Origin: Apostichopus japonicus
Lineage: Eukaryota; Echinodermata; Holothuroidea; Aspidochirotida; Stichopodidae
Reading direction: 5' to 3'
DNA length: 64,000 nucleotides
Assembly (NCBI RefSeq): GCF_037975245.1
Contig: NC_092568.1
Span: 11,495,501 to 11,559,500, forward strand
Shown here piece after piece: positions 1 to 13,100 of the stretch. How positions within the stretch are numbered: position 1 is the first letter of the stretch; each line of letters starts with the position of its first letter. Under the pieces are notes generated by a model that saw nothing but the letters and a program-made list of their open reading frames with translations, was not told where the DNA came from and made no database searches. A program made the position numbers and the translations under genes.

Positions 1-269
1 ATTCGTGTTGATTATGAGGAATTATTTGATCGTGATCATAAATACTTTTCTACCAGAAAGCGGCTAATTGTGTACTTTGATACCGATAACATTTGACAGG
101 TGTCATTACATCACACCAAATGTCATTTTATGTATAATATATACTCTTCAATTGGTACATTTATAGTGTCGGCTGGGCCGACCTACCACACACTCATACA
201 AAATGCACGCATAGTACCCATGCATACTATAGCTCCAGTTTCATATATTAGGCAGAAAATTTACTCTAA
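1..269. other. 5' flank of the first GPCR gene
   Basis: AT-rich sequence upstream of the plus-strand receptor gene. I see no coding exon or RNA gene. Short TATA-like AT stretches occur around 130-140, but none can be fixed as a promoter from sequence alone. Confidence 0.4.
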
Positions 270-1265
270 ATGAACAAACTTCTTTCAATTTACGGACATG
301 AAATGCAACCTGCTGCCTTAATTAAAATGAACCGTACTCAGGAGACAGATTTTGGCCAGGATGATGTTATATCTATGACTTTTGGCATCTTTCTATTTGA
401 ATCTACTTTGATGATTGTGGTACTTGCATCCGTTGGAAATATCATGGTCATAATCTCAATCATCAGAAAGAAAGCATTACATCACTCTGCCAACATTCTC
501 TTGGTAAACTTGGCTTTGGCTGACTTTCTGACCACGGTGTGCTCTATACCTTCGCTGGGATTACGATACCTCTGGCCAGATTTCCTGAGAGAGAGGCAGA
601 CGTTATGCGAGACGTTCCTTCTTCTACTGATGGTCTGCATGTGTTCGTCCATGACGTCCATGCAGTGCATCAGCATCAACCGTTACATATTCATCACCAA
701 GACTAGGGCCACTTACAATCGTTTCTTCGGTACCAGAAAGACATCTGTCATGGCCATGGTGATATGGATCTGGTCAGGCGTGAGTATCTTTTTAACCTTG
801 CACGTGTGCGGAACCCTGGAATATTCCACCAGCCTCGGTGGATGTTACCTAAAAGAGGGGGATCCACGATCGTGGTTCTGCCTACTCGCCGTCATTCTTG
901 CTAGCGTCGTCTTATGCATATTCATCATGCCAACATTTTCATTACTGACTTTGAACGTCATTCGAGAATCGAGAAAGCGGGTACGCGATAATCTGTGTTC
1001 AACGAAGGATGGACAAAAGCAGACAATTTCCAAGGAGGAAGTTGCAGTAACTCAAATGATGTTGACGGTGTTGGGTCTGTTTCTGATCTGCTGGATTCCG
1101 TACAGTGCCGTTCATTTTTGGAGCTACGAAAAGTATCCACCAAAAGCGGTGAGCTTTACTGTTTCTGTGTTTGCATTATTAAACACTGCAGTGAATCCAT
1201 TTATTTACGCTTGGATGAACAAACCCATTCGCAAGTCGCTGATTGAGATGATATCTAAAGCTTGA
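270..1265 (+). CDS. Class A (rhodopsin-family) GPCR, NRY-type, intronless
   Basis: A plasma-membrane seven-helix receptor of 331 residues in one exon. Landmarks seen: TM1 GN at 56-57, TM2 LALAD with D85, TM3 Cys113 paired with ECL2 Cys192, an NRY triplet in place of DRY at 137-139, TM6 CWIPY at 274-278 and TM7 NPFIY at 309-313. There is no signal peptide. Met20 is a plausible alternative start: it has A at -3 and begins MNRT with an N-glycosylation sequon, whereas Met1 has T at -3. The loop-3/TM6 motif SKEEVAVTQMM closely matches SKEEVAVTRMM in the receptor at 9.1-10.1 kb, so they are probably paralogues. NRY also occurs in vertebrate melatonin receptors, but those have NAxxY in TM7, so a melatonin ligand is not established. 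A possible AATAAA lies near 1806. The class is secure; the ligand is unknown. Confidence 0.92.
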   Translation: MNKLLSIYGHEMQPAALIKMNRTQETDFGQDDVISMTFGIFLFESTLMIVVLASVGNIMVIISIIRKKALHHSANILLVNLALADFLTTVCSIPSLGLRYLWPDFLRERQTLCETFLLLLMVCMCSSMTSMQCISINRYIFITKTRATYNRFFGTRKTSVMAMVIWIWSGVSIFLTLHVCGTLEYSTSLGGCYLKEGDPRSWFCLLAVILASVVLCIFIMPTFSLLTLNVIRESRKRVRDNLCSTKDGQKQTISKEEVAVTQMMLTVLGLFLICWIPYSAVHFWSYEKYPPKAVSFTVSVFALLNTAVNPFIYAWMNKPIRKSLIEMISKA

Positions 1266-4055
1266 AGTAAATGTCTAGCTCAGAAGAGGATTTAATTACG
1301 AACCCAGTTCACTGACCAAATATAGTGCTTTAATGAAATACTGTAATACTAACTAAATTTATAAAATGGCCAAAAAAAATCATTGTATTACAAAATAGTA
1401 CTGTAAGTTATGAAATTGAGACAAATATTGTTAATACACCCTTGGTGATTTTAATATTTTCTCTGCTAAAATTAGTTGTAAGTGTGTACAATGTACCTTA
1501 AAAGGATTTTTTCAACCATTCCATATTATTGGTATTACATATTTTGATAAATGTGAAATGTTAAAATGCAATATGATACATGTACATGTTCCAACAATAT
1601 GAACGTTTATATAGTCTTAAAACCAATAGTAGATCCTGCCAATTACCGTGCAATGTTAATGACAACCTGTCCTGTAGTGAACGTTCTTACCATTAAAGGT
1701 CTATGGACACCTAAGGACAACATTGTCTTAATCACTCTTGCAACTCCCATCAAAATCCATTTTAGACCATTTTACAAGTCTTTTCTCAATTCTAGTTTTA
1801 TTATGAATAAACAAAGTGGCTAGTGATGCACATTGATGATGTACAGGGAGTGACTGCCTAATATTCTGTTACGTTATCCCTTTGTTTTCACAATGCTTTG
1901 TGCAACACTCCATGTCATAGTTTTTAGTTCATGTTTATATATATTTTATGAGTTTCCATAATTTATCAAAAACTTCAAATGTGTATATCTTGGATACAAA
2001 AAGAGCGTTCAAAAAATTGTCAATAATTTTGAATGGTATTTATCACACACATCAAATGTAGTACTGAATGTGGGGCGAATTAGCTACAGTAGGTGTCCGT
2101 AGTACTTTATTGTAGTTCAAGGTTACTGCAATTACCATAACAAAAAGTAGCAAAAGGTAAGAAAAGGCAACACCTTGATTAAAATACATTTACCCTTTTA
2201 CTGTGTCTAATTCTCAAAATATATGCAGTACAGTAGGATAAATTGTAGCATTATGTCCAGGGTTGAAGAATCCTGCAGGATTTTCTGCACTCAAAGTCTT
2301 TCTCAGTGTTGGGGACTCAAGTGGGCGACTGGAGATGGCGACCTGCAATCGAGTCGCATCATATTGTTACTTGAGACTTGACATGGACTGACTAAAACTG
2401 ACTTGAGACTTGCCTTCAAAGACTTGACTTGATGACAAAATGAAATAAAAATCATTGCTAAAAAAGAAAGTTGTTTGTGATATGCACCTTTGTATGTGCA
2501 GGATCTTTGCAGCATTAAGTTTGATTTGCGATAGCAACTACAGCAAGCACGAGCATCCATCACACCTGTACAGCAGTTCCAAGCTTTGTAGTTTCCAGCC
2601 CCGCAAATCCCCACACAGAGATGCAGCGACGCTACATTTTACGATATGTTAGCAGTGTATTCATCATGGTGTTCAAATAAATATAAGGATATTTAGAAGC
2701 TGAACATTCGTGTATTGGGCAAATTGGCGAAGTGTGCCAACTTTAGGCATGTGACAAGATTGACACATTGTACACTTGCTGTCAGTAACATGCACATGAT
2801 TTCAAAGGTGTGGGGGAGGGGGAGGTCCATTTTTTGATATTTCCCCACACTGATTTAAGTATGGGGACATATCAACCATATGATACAATATTTTACAAAT
2901 AAGGTGTGCGGGCTATGGGGTCGTGGAATGCGACTCCTATGTAGTGGGGTCTGGGGTCCTCCACCAGAAAATAAACAGAGTTTTGAGGTCAAATGGTGCA
3001 TTCTGAAGCATACTTGGATTACAAATTAGGTCTATAGTTGGGTCTTAACACAAGGTGGCATTGAAAAATACTTTTGAATTTGGAAAAATCCCCTGACTGA
3101 ACATTTTCCCCCTGACTGACAATAGAAGTGGGGGTAGGAGATGGTATCTATAGCGGATGCCACTCCTCCGATGTAAACATTGCATGAAAGCGTAGATTAC
3201 TCATTAATCTTCATCGCACCATTTTAAACTGAATTATGTAATAAAAAAAGATAAAAAAGGATATGAAAATCTGACCTATTTTGATGTTTTCAATTTTCTA
3301 TTTGATATCAATATAAACCTTACCAGAGTTCTTCTAAAAGGATATAATACACAAGGTATTTAAAACAAAACACAAATTGGTAAGACTCAAAGCTTGGTCA
3401 ATTGTTTGAGATACTTTTGGGCAAACAAATAAAGGCAGCAAGAAATTAATTGAGGATGTATTCAAACATGACCACAGCTGATCTTGTTGTCTGAATGAGT
3501 CCCATTTGCAAGCCGACTTAAGGAAAGAGATATAAGATGACAAAAGAGGATGTAAAAATACCTAATTGATCTTGTTGTATTTGCGACAACTTATTTAATT
3601 ATGCTCGCATCAGAATGTAATCATTTCAACATTTTGCAGCAAATTAAAAAAAATTGTGAAATCAACATTTAGCAACAAAAAGATTCCTAATATTTGCATC
3701 ATAAATGTTAATTTTTCAACATTTTGCAGTAAAATGCAGAAAATCATCTTTTAACATTTTGATGGCACTTTAACGATTCCATCGTTTGTAGGCATACATT
3801 TTCCTTATCTTGGGTTCTCAGTATTCCTTTTTGTGCTGCAGAGCTTTTACCTTTAAAAGGAATGATTTGTAAGACACTTTGTGATTTGCAAAATTATCTT
3901 TAAGTTAATCCATCGCAATTACACCAGGAATGACGTGCAATTACTGAGCACTTCCTAAGTTCATTATTTACCTTATGAGACAAACTGGATTATTCAAATT
4001 AGCCAGTAACTAAATCATATATAAACCGACCACACTATCATTTTGTAAGTTTAAA

Positions 4056-4533
4056 GCCCTGTTTACACTTGAGAACGAGCGCTGTGTTGAGCCCTCAGCT
4101 TGGAATCCGATCTATTGTGTAATAAAACACGGATCAGACCCTGTGACTTGTACCCATGATAGCCTAGGATCAAGAGGTCCCTACAGCATCAGACCCAATG
4201 CTCTGTGTTAAACTTGTTATGTAGACATAGCTGGGAGTAATTTACCAATCTAGGTCGGTGGTGATGACCTCTACCTTCTGCTACTATTTGTTACAGGCCT
4301 TATTTGGTACAATCATCTAGTAGGCAGTACAGCAGTATTGCACATCACATGGTCAACTGATCCGCACCTTTTTTTGCTAGTAGACAAAGCTCAACTTCCT
4401 ATTCATTGGACGAGAGTGCAGCACAGGGTCCGATACTGAACACAGGGTCTAATGTAAATGCAAAGAGGTCCAAACTGTATCCTTTACACCTGGCATGCGG
4501 TTTGCATGATTCGTTGGTAATGTAGACACGGCC
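4056..4533. mobile_element. Non-autonomous DNA transposon (MITE-like)
   Basis: The ends form an imperfect terminal inverted repeat: GCCCTGTTTACACT on the left and, reverse-complemented, GGCCGTGTCTACATT on the right. The interior is GC-richer than its surroundings and encodes nothing. The size and TIR style fit a MITE. The target-site duplication is unclear, so I do not assign a superfamily. Confidence 0.45.
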
Positions 4534-7500
4534 ATACAGTATGTGACTTTATAGTCAGAATGACACGAGGTTAAAATCCAACAGATCACATGAACTTGGT
4601 ATTACTTTCCAATTCTTGAAAAAAACAAAACAATGCAGGCTCTCATTTTATGTTCTGATCATGCCATTGCATGTATACACTATACAGTATGTGCAAATTA
4701 ACATAAATGTGTATAAGAACCAAGTTTGTGTATCTGATAATATTTACTAATATGAACCCATTGGCACTTTACAGCCTAATCTCTCAATTATGAAAAGAAA
4801 ATGTTTATTCCAGAAAATATTATTACTTTTATTAACCATTTATGGCCTTTATAATAAAAAACCATTCACTTTAATCCTAGAAACTGTTGCAATTTTACAT
4901 TCCTAACATTACAATCAATAAAGAAAGTTATAAAGATATTTGTACTCTTACTTAAATGTAAGAATCTGTTTTTTTTTTTACATTGCAATAACCAATGGGT
5001 CAGAATCCATAATTTGAAAGAAAATGTCCCTTACAATGGAAGAAACAAGTTTCTTTGTTCTCTGTGAATATATTACATCTGCACAAATTTCTGATACAAC
5101 TGGCAACTATAGTTGGTAGCTACATACTTCATAAAATCCTTCTTCATTTACAAATTTATACCTTTAACCATGGTAACCTCACATTTTTATGCAGAAAATC
5201 ATATCTTTGTAGCTCATAACTCCTTACATGTAAAAGCAGCATTTAATGTATAATCTATGGTATGATGAAATGCATAAAATGTTTCAAGATCTATGTTACT
5301 AGGTATTGTCTTACTGTAGAGCTTTCACAAGAGACTTTTATGGCTACTTGAAACTGTCAAGCATGCTGAACCAGCAACAACAAGAACCTAAATCAAGGAC
5401 TTGATAGCTTGCAAGAGCTCACATCCTATCATAACTATTGCGGTACCACTTTCATCATAAAAAATGTAATATGTTAAAACATAATGAATTCCCTCTCGGC
5501 TAAATAAAAACATATCATTGTCAAAACAAAAACACCTGAAGTTGCTTCTTCCCAAGATTGAGTGGAACTGGAACTTGTAGTTTTTATATATAATACAATA
5601 ATTTCAAAAATGATGAGAGAAAATATCAAACCAGTTCTGGAAAGAAACTGCTACTGCTACTGTCATAGATCTATTATTTACGATTGAGGATACAGTTAAG
5701 TAGCAACATTAAGAAAGTGTCTCCAAGGAAGTAAAGCAAACAACTTTTTTATACTTGTAAGGTTTAACAGAGGTGTATTAGTGTGGAAAACACTGGGAAC
5801 ATATTTTTTATTATCCTTCTTAAGCTTTCATTTTATTTGTTCAATAAAATTAAAATGTTAGACTACAGTATCTATTTCAGGATAATTTTGGCTCTGACTC
5901 TTCAGGAGGTGATCTCTTTATAAAAATCTTTTAGAGCTGTCATTCCCCCCCCCCCCCCCCCCCGCTTTTATGTCTGGTTATTAAAGGTTCTTACAGAATC
6001 TGGTTGTGTTTATTATCTCATGTAATACATAGAGCCATAATACACGAACTGGGCGAGATCCTAATTTAAAAAGAGGCAGAACAACTGCCAAAAACAAGAA
6101 ACTTAGCAGTGACTTGAAGAATCTCGCTGCAAACTTCGTTTTGAACCTTTGTCAGTCACAAGCAGTAGGATTCGCGCAATAAAACGTGAGGAAAGGCGTA
6201 AATGAAAACAGAGTCGAAAAACAATAGCAGAAGAGGTAAAGAAATAACTAAATGTAGCCAAGCCTAATATAAGTTCCATAAACATGGTACTCACTGTAGG
6301 GGAGGGGAGGGGGAAGAATGTCATGAGAGATTTTTGTGGACAATTATCAGCAGTTCTATCAACGTTTGTACACACACAAACAAAACACAAAATAGAAAAC
6401 GATCATATATTACTTTCATCATTTACACTTAGTAACTCCTCGAAATGAAAAATATGATGAGATACAAAATAATACTTTTAAGGTAATGAATGGTACATAT
6501 TCCTCATCCATGCAACCAGTTAGTTTAAACCTCACAGCCACTCAAATCTTAAAAGACTTACTTCCAATAAAAAGGCAAAAGGAAATGCAGCAGGTCGCCT
6601 TTCAAGTTATTGATTTTAATGTCTAGTAACAAGTCACGAAATCTCTTTATAACAGATGACTGATAATCTCAAGTGTTTAGTCCAGGCCTAAAAGAAAATT
6701 AAATATTGCTTTAAACTCGATCTGCAAAGAACTGTAACAAAAAGGGTTTTGCGAACTTCAGAAGAACATGACAGTACCAAAGCATGAAATTTAACACCAT
6801 ACCATTTGTGCTTTAAAAAAGTTTATTAAGTCCCTAAAGTCATCCAAATTAATTGGCTACAACTATACTAACCTTAAATAATATTTTACACTTTTCCTTT
6901 GAGTTATTACAGAAGACAAAATGATCATTTAAGTTTCTTACTTTAATAATTATTAACTTAACTATTAATTTGGTTTATGTCATACACATTTAAACAACAC
7001 TCAAATTTTATGTTTGTTGAATAGAAATTAGTATGCTAATTTCTGTGCATATAGACCAAACAATTAACTTCTCTTAAGCAGCCTCCCAATGAAAGCAGCC
7101 TCCCAATGAAGACATACTGTATACTACTGTATAGTGTGAATCCATTATTCTATCTAATAGTTATTGTATGCATGTATACATCTATGCATGCTTTTGTGTT
7201 GTATAGGGCCTTAAAATTTGATTGAATGACAGAGAAGTCAAAAAGGGATGAATTCTGATGGATACAGTCTATAATTACTTTAGATGTTTCTATCTAATTG
7301 AAATGTACATTCTAAAGCAAGGGGGAGGGGGGAGGGGAGAGGGAAATGGATCCAGGATTTTGAAAAGCGAAGAGGGGGGATGGCTGTAGGGTCAATGAAA
7401 TGGACTCCAATAAAGGTGACCCCGGACAATTTTAAACATTAAATTGTGTTAGGTTGAAAGGGAACAAGGACATCCCTACATCCCCACTCTGGATCTTAGC

Positions 7501-8504
7501 TTGGGGAATATAAATGTACACTAACAAGGGATCAAGCATGTTAACGATTGAATTAAGATGATGATGAAGAGGGAGATTTTTGATATTCCTATCAGGGCTG
7601 ACTTTCTGCTGAATTGTCAAAAACAGTTGCAACGATATATTGGCAACAAATATTAGTTTGTATTACATGGAGTAAGTCAACTTTGCCATTGTTGCAATAT
7701 CCAGACTTTCTTCAAATCAAAGATGTGCAGTATTTAAAGTGAGATTTCTCATTCTCATTTTACTCATGTTTCAGGAAAAAAAATTCACACCTAGATCCCT
7801 GTTTGAGGATGCTTTGATGCAATCAAAACTTCTTTTGTTTCAATCTTATATTGTTAAATTCAATCTAATATTCTACCAAACATGCATAATACCGTCGGCA
7901 ACTCTTTTTTTTTTATAGTAAAAGAAATAAGAATTTTGATTGAAATGATTGAATAAGAATGTTTTAATTGTTTTCTTTTTCAATCCAATGTTAAGCTTGT
8001 CATGAATACATGAGTAAAATTATTTCCAAATGTTCTTTGTCGCATAGATAGGACACACATTATATAGTCAATCAACGAAAATGCAAGTTTAATTTGACCT
8101 ACTAATTGTCAATGCACCTTTCATTGCATGAACAAACAGACCTGTTGCCTCCAAGTCAAAATTGCAAAGCAATGGAAATGCATATGCTTGTAAAAAGATA
8201 GATACAACACAAATTTCAGTGCCAACCCTGGTGCACAAAGAAAAATAAAACTACAAGACCCAAAAAATTGGTGTTAGTAACGTTACCATAAAACCTCTGG
8301 ATATAAAATTGACATTACAAAAAAATGTTCCCTGACATAAAATTTAAAAGAATAAAAAAAAAACCTATGATTTTGGTTCACAATCTGTTACAGCATAAAA
8401 TAAAAATTAAAAGTTAAATTCACCAGACATCATCCTGACCTAATTTTACAGTATATAGTGTTTAACTGTTAAATATCATGACACTTGCTGTGTTTTGGTA
8501 TCCA

Positions 8505-8825
8505 CACATGATAAACAACGATTCTACCAATGGATTGGATAACCGAAATGGAACGTATTGGCATCACTATAACACACCTTGTGGTACAAACAACATTTCA
8601 AGTATGATACAGGTAAGGGTCAGGTTCTACTGTATGCCTGGCCACCTCTTTTGGCCCCCTGCTTTGACGCACACACCGGTGTGCCCTGGCCCTCTCCTTG
8701 ACACAAGGATAACTCTACCAATGAGCTTGGACTACCGAAATAAAATGTATAGGCCACATTTCTAATACTCATAATATTGTAAGTGGTGATGTGTACAACA
8801 TTTCAAGCATGGTACAGGTAATAGT
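8505..8825. repeat. Imperfect two-copy tandem repeat
   Basis: A block containing TCTACCAATGGATTGGATAA (from about 8522) returns diverged about 190 bp later as CTCTACCAATGAGCTTGGAC (from about 8712). Both blocks continue through a region ending in ACAACATTTCAAG then TACAGGTAA. A GC-richer spacer lies between. No function is evident. Confidence 0.55.
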
Positions 8826-8952
8826 TAGGAACAACTTTCAGAAGTAGAGAGCTGTGAAGATGGGGGAAGGGGTATGATGCCTCTTACTTCAACATAGCCT
8901 AAGTATGTTAATAACATACTGTATATATCATGAACTATACACATCATAAGAT

Positions 8953-8958
8953 TTTATT
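8953..8958 (-). promoter_or_regulatory. Candidate poly(A) signal for the 9.1-10.1 kb GPCR
   Basis: AATAAA on the minus strand, about 160 bp past the receptor stop codon. The position is reasonable for a short 3' UTR, but the motif is common by chance in AT-rich DNA. Confidence 0.35.
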
Positions 8959-9116
8959 CAGCTTTTTACTTCTTTTCATTTATGCAGCTCTATTAATTGC
9001 AACTACTAAAGATTCAGTTAATTAGTTGTACAATTCAATTAAATGAAATAGAGGTATTTTGCTTCTGTTTTTCAATGAGCCTATTAAAATTAAACTGTCG
9101 ACATGTTCATAGTGAA

Positions 9117-10100
9117 CTAGAAATGTTGATTTGCTGTATAATTCAACGAAATTGAAGTATTTTCTCTGCTATGTGCTGGAGCACACTTCAAGACCTTGGA
9201 AAATGAATGTCTAAGAAACCTGTTCATTCCAGCATAAACCATTGGATTAAGAGCAGAGTTAATTAGAGCTAGAAGACAACTAATATAATGTAACTGATAC
9301 AACGGATGTGTGTCATAGTGGCTGAAATGGATGAGGAGCATCGGTAACCAACACACTATGAAGGTGAGGTACACGACCAGCATCATACGGGTCACTGCGA
9401 CCTCCTCTTTGGAGAGCCCTGCATTCGACGATCTACCCTGGGAAGAAGACCCTTCTACCCTCCGTCTCGTTTTTCTTATCTTCAGAAACGTCAGTGCGAA
9501 AAAGTACGGTATGACGATCATGCAAGGCACGCACGCGACCAGAAACGCTGTGGTCAGAGACCACCAGGCTTTAGGGTTTTCATTGTTTATATAGCAGGCA
9601 TGTATTTCTTCTACATAGAGGGCTTCTCCGCCTACTGTCAAAGCCATGATACTAATAGATGCACCCACTACCCACGTTCCAACCAAAATTAAAGCGGTCC
9701 CTTGTCGGGTGAAGTATTTCCTGTATATCTGGCGTGGTTTCGTGATGATCATGTAACGGTCCACGGCGATGCATTGCAACGTGGTGATGGAGGTGAAGAC
9801 GAAGATGAACGTGATGTGCAATAGCACCGGACAAACCCATCGGTCCTGACCGATCATACTGCTCTCTTTGAATAGACCCAGGATAATTGTGGTCACACCA
9901 GCAATGAGAGCTCCAAAGTCTGATACGGACAAATTAGCTATGAAGGCATTCGATGTGGTGTGCAACCTCTTGACAAAGTAAATGGCTATCAAGACCAAGA
10001 CATTACCAGCCGCTCCGATAGCAAGAACAAGGACACTTAGTAGTGTCAGTATGACTGCAAATGGTTCATCGTGGATGCTGGAAACTGATGAATTAGACAT
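9117..10100 (-). CDS. Class A (rhodopsin-family) GPCR, intronless
   Basis: A plasma-membrane receptor of 327 residues in one exon. The start chosen is the ATG at 10100, giving MSNSSVSS with an N-glycosylation sequon; no ATG lies further upstream in frame. Landmarks: GN 32-33 (TM1), D61 (TM2), Cys90-Cys169 disulfide pair, DRY 114-116 followed by MIITKPRQIYRK, a basic loop 3, SKEEVAVTRMM entering TM6, CWLP 250-253, and NPMVY 285-289. The tail has a Cys (KCAP) suited to palmitoylation and further sequons. It is the closest relative in the window of the 17.1-18.1 kb receptor, sharing the HTTSNAxIANLSV stretch, PRQxYRK and EExAVTRMM. Melatonin-receptor-like or another orphan amine/peptide-like group are both possible; the ligand is unknown. 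Confidence 0.93.
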   Translation of the reverse strand: MSNSSVSSIHDEPFAVILTLLSVLVLAIGAAGNVLVLIAIYFVKRLHTTSNAFIANLSVSDFGALIAGVTTIILGLFKESSMIGQDRWVCPVLLHITFIFVFTSITTLQCIAVDRYMIITKPRQIYRKYFTRQGTALILVGTWVVGASISIMALTVGGEALYVEEIHACYINNENPKAWWSLTTAFLVACVPCMIVIPYFFALTFLKIRKTRRRVEGSSSQGRSSNAGLSKEEVAVTRMMLVVYLTFIVCWLPMLLIHFSHYDTHPLYQLHYISCLLALINSALNPMVYAGMNRFLRHSFSKVLKCAPAHSRENTSISLNYTANQHF

Positions 10101-13100
10101 TCTTTGGTTTTCTAAGGCAAAAACCTTCAAAACCGTTCTAATATCTCTTTTATAACGCACCTCCACTCTGATGGTGACAAAGTTTTCTGTAAAGTCTTAT
10201 AAGCTTCTTGGTGTACTGTTTACTTCATGTTGTTTATTTCCCATCAAAGGAATTAAATAATTAATAAATTTTTACTCTGATATTCCATGAAAGAAAATGT
10301 GTACTTCTCAAAGATTTCAAATCATTCAACTTACGTCTGATGGCGATGAGAATCCAAACAACAACGATGCGAAAAGAAATACATCCACAAAAATATTAAC
10401 AGATGTAAACTTTTTGGAACTTCGAACTGTCGGTAGCAAGTGTCACAATATGTGTTGCACAGCGAGTGTGTAAAACATGTCAAAACAAATATTTAAAAAA
10501 TAGCAAAATAGATTACAGGGTAACATCTCATCCACTTTTCCTGTTTGTTTGCGGTTTTTTTCGGTGGCAAATGTAACTGAAACCTATCAGTCTGATTTGA
10601 TTCTTTGCGATGAACTTAAAACTGAAAAAGAAACTCCGAGTGGACCGTTCAGTTGCAAGCATCATCAAAACATCCAGTTACTTGCGATTACAAAGCAAAA
10701 CATTCCTTTCTAAAAACTGAAGAAAGATTGATACCATTCTTTCCTTCCATGTTCCAATACATAAACTACTGTATAAGGCACCTATCAAACACTTTCAGAC
10801 AAGAAAGAATTAATTGCAACACGCCAGAGTTTTTTTCTTCCAGAATGCAGAGACAAATGCGGGACAAAGGCCAGACTGGAATCATTTGGAAAATGGAGTG
10901 CACTTCAGCAAGTAGAACCACGTCAGAGATACAGGAAATACAGGGCTCTCCTCAAGATCTTTCAAAAGTTCTTGATAGCAAAACCATAAATAAATTTCTT
11001 AACAGCTCTCCTCGGACGATGCATTTGAAATGTTTCCATGCCTTGCAAATTGAAAATTGCAGGATGGAAAAACTGTTGTGTTGATCATTGTATTTCTTTG
11101 TGATCACAGTACTAATATAGCACATGCGCATATACTGTAACTCTATATATAGGCTCAACAAACATGAATGGTCATAATTATGGTGATAGATTAATTACAG
11201 AATCCTTTGTTCCACAATTACCTCACAATGAAAAGGTTCCCTCACTTCCTCTGTTAAGGAGAATACAATAGATATTGACTACTTGATTATGCATTATATG
11301 CTCATACTCATTAACATATATATATTCTCAGTTTCACAATGGTTTGAAGATAAATGGCTCTCAATAAGTAAGGTATGAAAAGTATGTTAAACTTGGTAAT
11401 AATTTAGGCCCAATAACAACACTAAATGAAATGTTCACCAAACAGCACTAATGCAAATACAGTAGTACCTCTAAGAGTCTCATTAACTTTTGAACTGCAA
11501 AATAGCTGCAAACGTTTTAGTCCACAATTAGAAAGAATCGTTGCACATTCCTTCGAACTTGAAAAAAAGCAACTACTGAAAAACTTCCATAGGTCGGGTG
11601 AGTGAAGCAAACGACTCTTAGGGCAAAGTGCAAATTATATAGTTAATAATTTCGATCTAAAAATATATTCTGTTTGAAAACTGGTTAGAATCGGTCTATG
11701 GATGCCCTGAAGTACAGTTCAAGTACATATATGAATCGCTTGGACAATTTTACATTTTCTACATAAAAGAATTTTAATGATCTGTTTCAGTAATCTTCAC
11801 ATGGGATATTTACTGATCATACAACTGCTGAAGACATCCGTCTACAAGTACACTAATTGCCCCAATTAATCAAATTAATGACATTAACTGACATGTTACA
11901 GCTCAACTTTAAACAGGGTTGAATATCTTACAGGGAAGTTTTCATGACTAACTTTTTTCTTTGCACCCATAGCACAAGTTAATGATTAGCTTAATAGCAT
12001 AATTTTCATCTTGGGAAACTATTATAGTGACATGCACAACAATCCCTTCTTAAATTTTTTAGGTAGGTTCCATTTACGAAACCAATATAAGGCAGGTTTT
12101 CTGGAAAGTTACAGTAAGTGAATTAAAATTTTGTGAACTACATGTGACCCCCCAAACAAGGTGCGCAGTCAAATATAAAAGAGCTATGAGGTATTGGAAT
12201 AAAACAAGAAGAGAATGCATGTTGGTAAGGCCTATAATTAACTCAACACATTTGTATGTGACTGGATGCAAAGTTTTGCTGCAAAGCAACCCAATAAGAC
12301 ATTGAAAATTGACAAGTTACTTAATTTACAGTAATACTGGACAAAATGACTGATCTAAAATCAACAGTATTGCAGCACCAATAATAAAGTACTGTACACT
12401 TCCTGACCTCAAATGTCAGGCACTTATTCAAACCTATTCATTAGAAGAAGTTTAAATAAACCAGCAAGGACATCACTGATACTGTCTAGGCAAAATCTTA
12501 AGTTTGATAAGTGATAAAGACCATTAAAAAAGGTTGCTGGCCAAATAATATTTAACTGCACCAATTTGTGATTGAGAAATCACCTTTTTTTTGGGCATAA
12601 AGGCATCATGCAGTCTCAACAAATCCACTGTAACAAGTAATTACTGAGCACTAAGAATAGCAAAGTATCTAATCAAACATCCAAAATATGGTCAACCACA
12701 TAATTTACATAATGATGAATCTTTTGCAATTCTCTGAATTTTGCTGCCCAGACCAATTTTTCATGTTATTATTAATCACATGCAAGAAACAACTATGTTT
12801 CTAAATTTTGACATCTGGAGACCTCTAAAGAACTTTGACCTCCACCAAAAACAACAGGGTTCTTCTACTTGATACGGGACATCCACATGATAACTACGGG
12901 ACTCACCAATGTTTCCCTTCTTGAGATATGTTTGAAGCTAGGCATTACAAACACACATACAAGCACCCCTACACGCACTATACACTCACCAGCCTGCATG
13001 ACTACAAAGGTTACGATTATCATCGAAACCAAAACTGTTTGACATTTTATGACATAACTTGAAATAATACCTAAAACTACAGTATAGTCACACTCACACC

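Larger units (their letters stand above)
1266..9116. other. Intergenic DNA between GPCR genes
   Basis: About 7.9 kb of AT-rich DNA. I recognise no conserved exon. It holds a MITE-like element near 4.06-4.53 kb, a C homopolymer at 5946-5963, a 17-bp direct duplication near 7080-7113, and an imperfect two-copy repeat at 8.5-8.83 kb. Open frames here are short and resemble nothing known to me. Confidence 0.5.

Noticed and set aside
10653-11084. Plus-strand 143-codon open frame near the second GPCR
   Set aside because: No recognisable domain, ordinary AT-rich composition and no splice or family support; consistent with chance.
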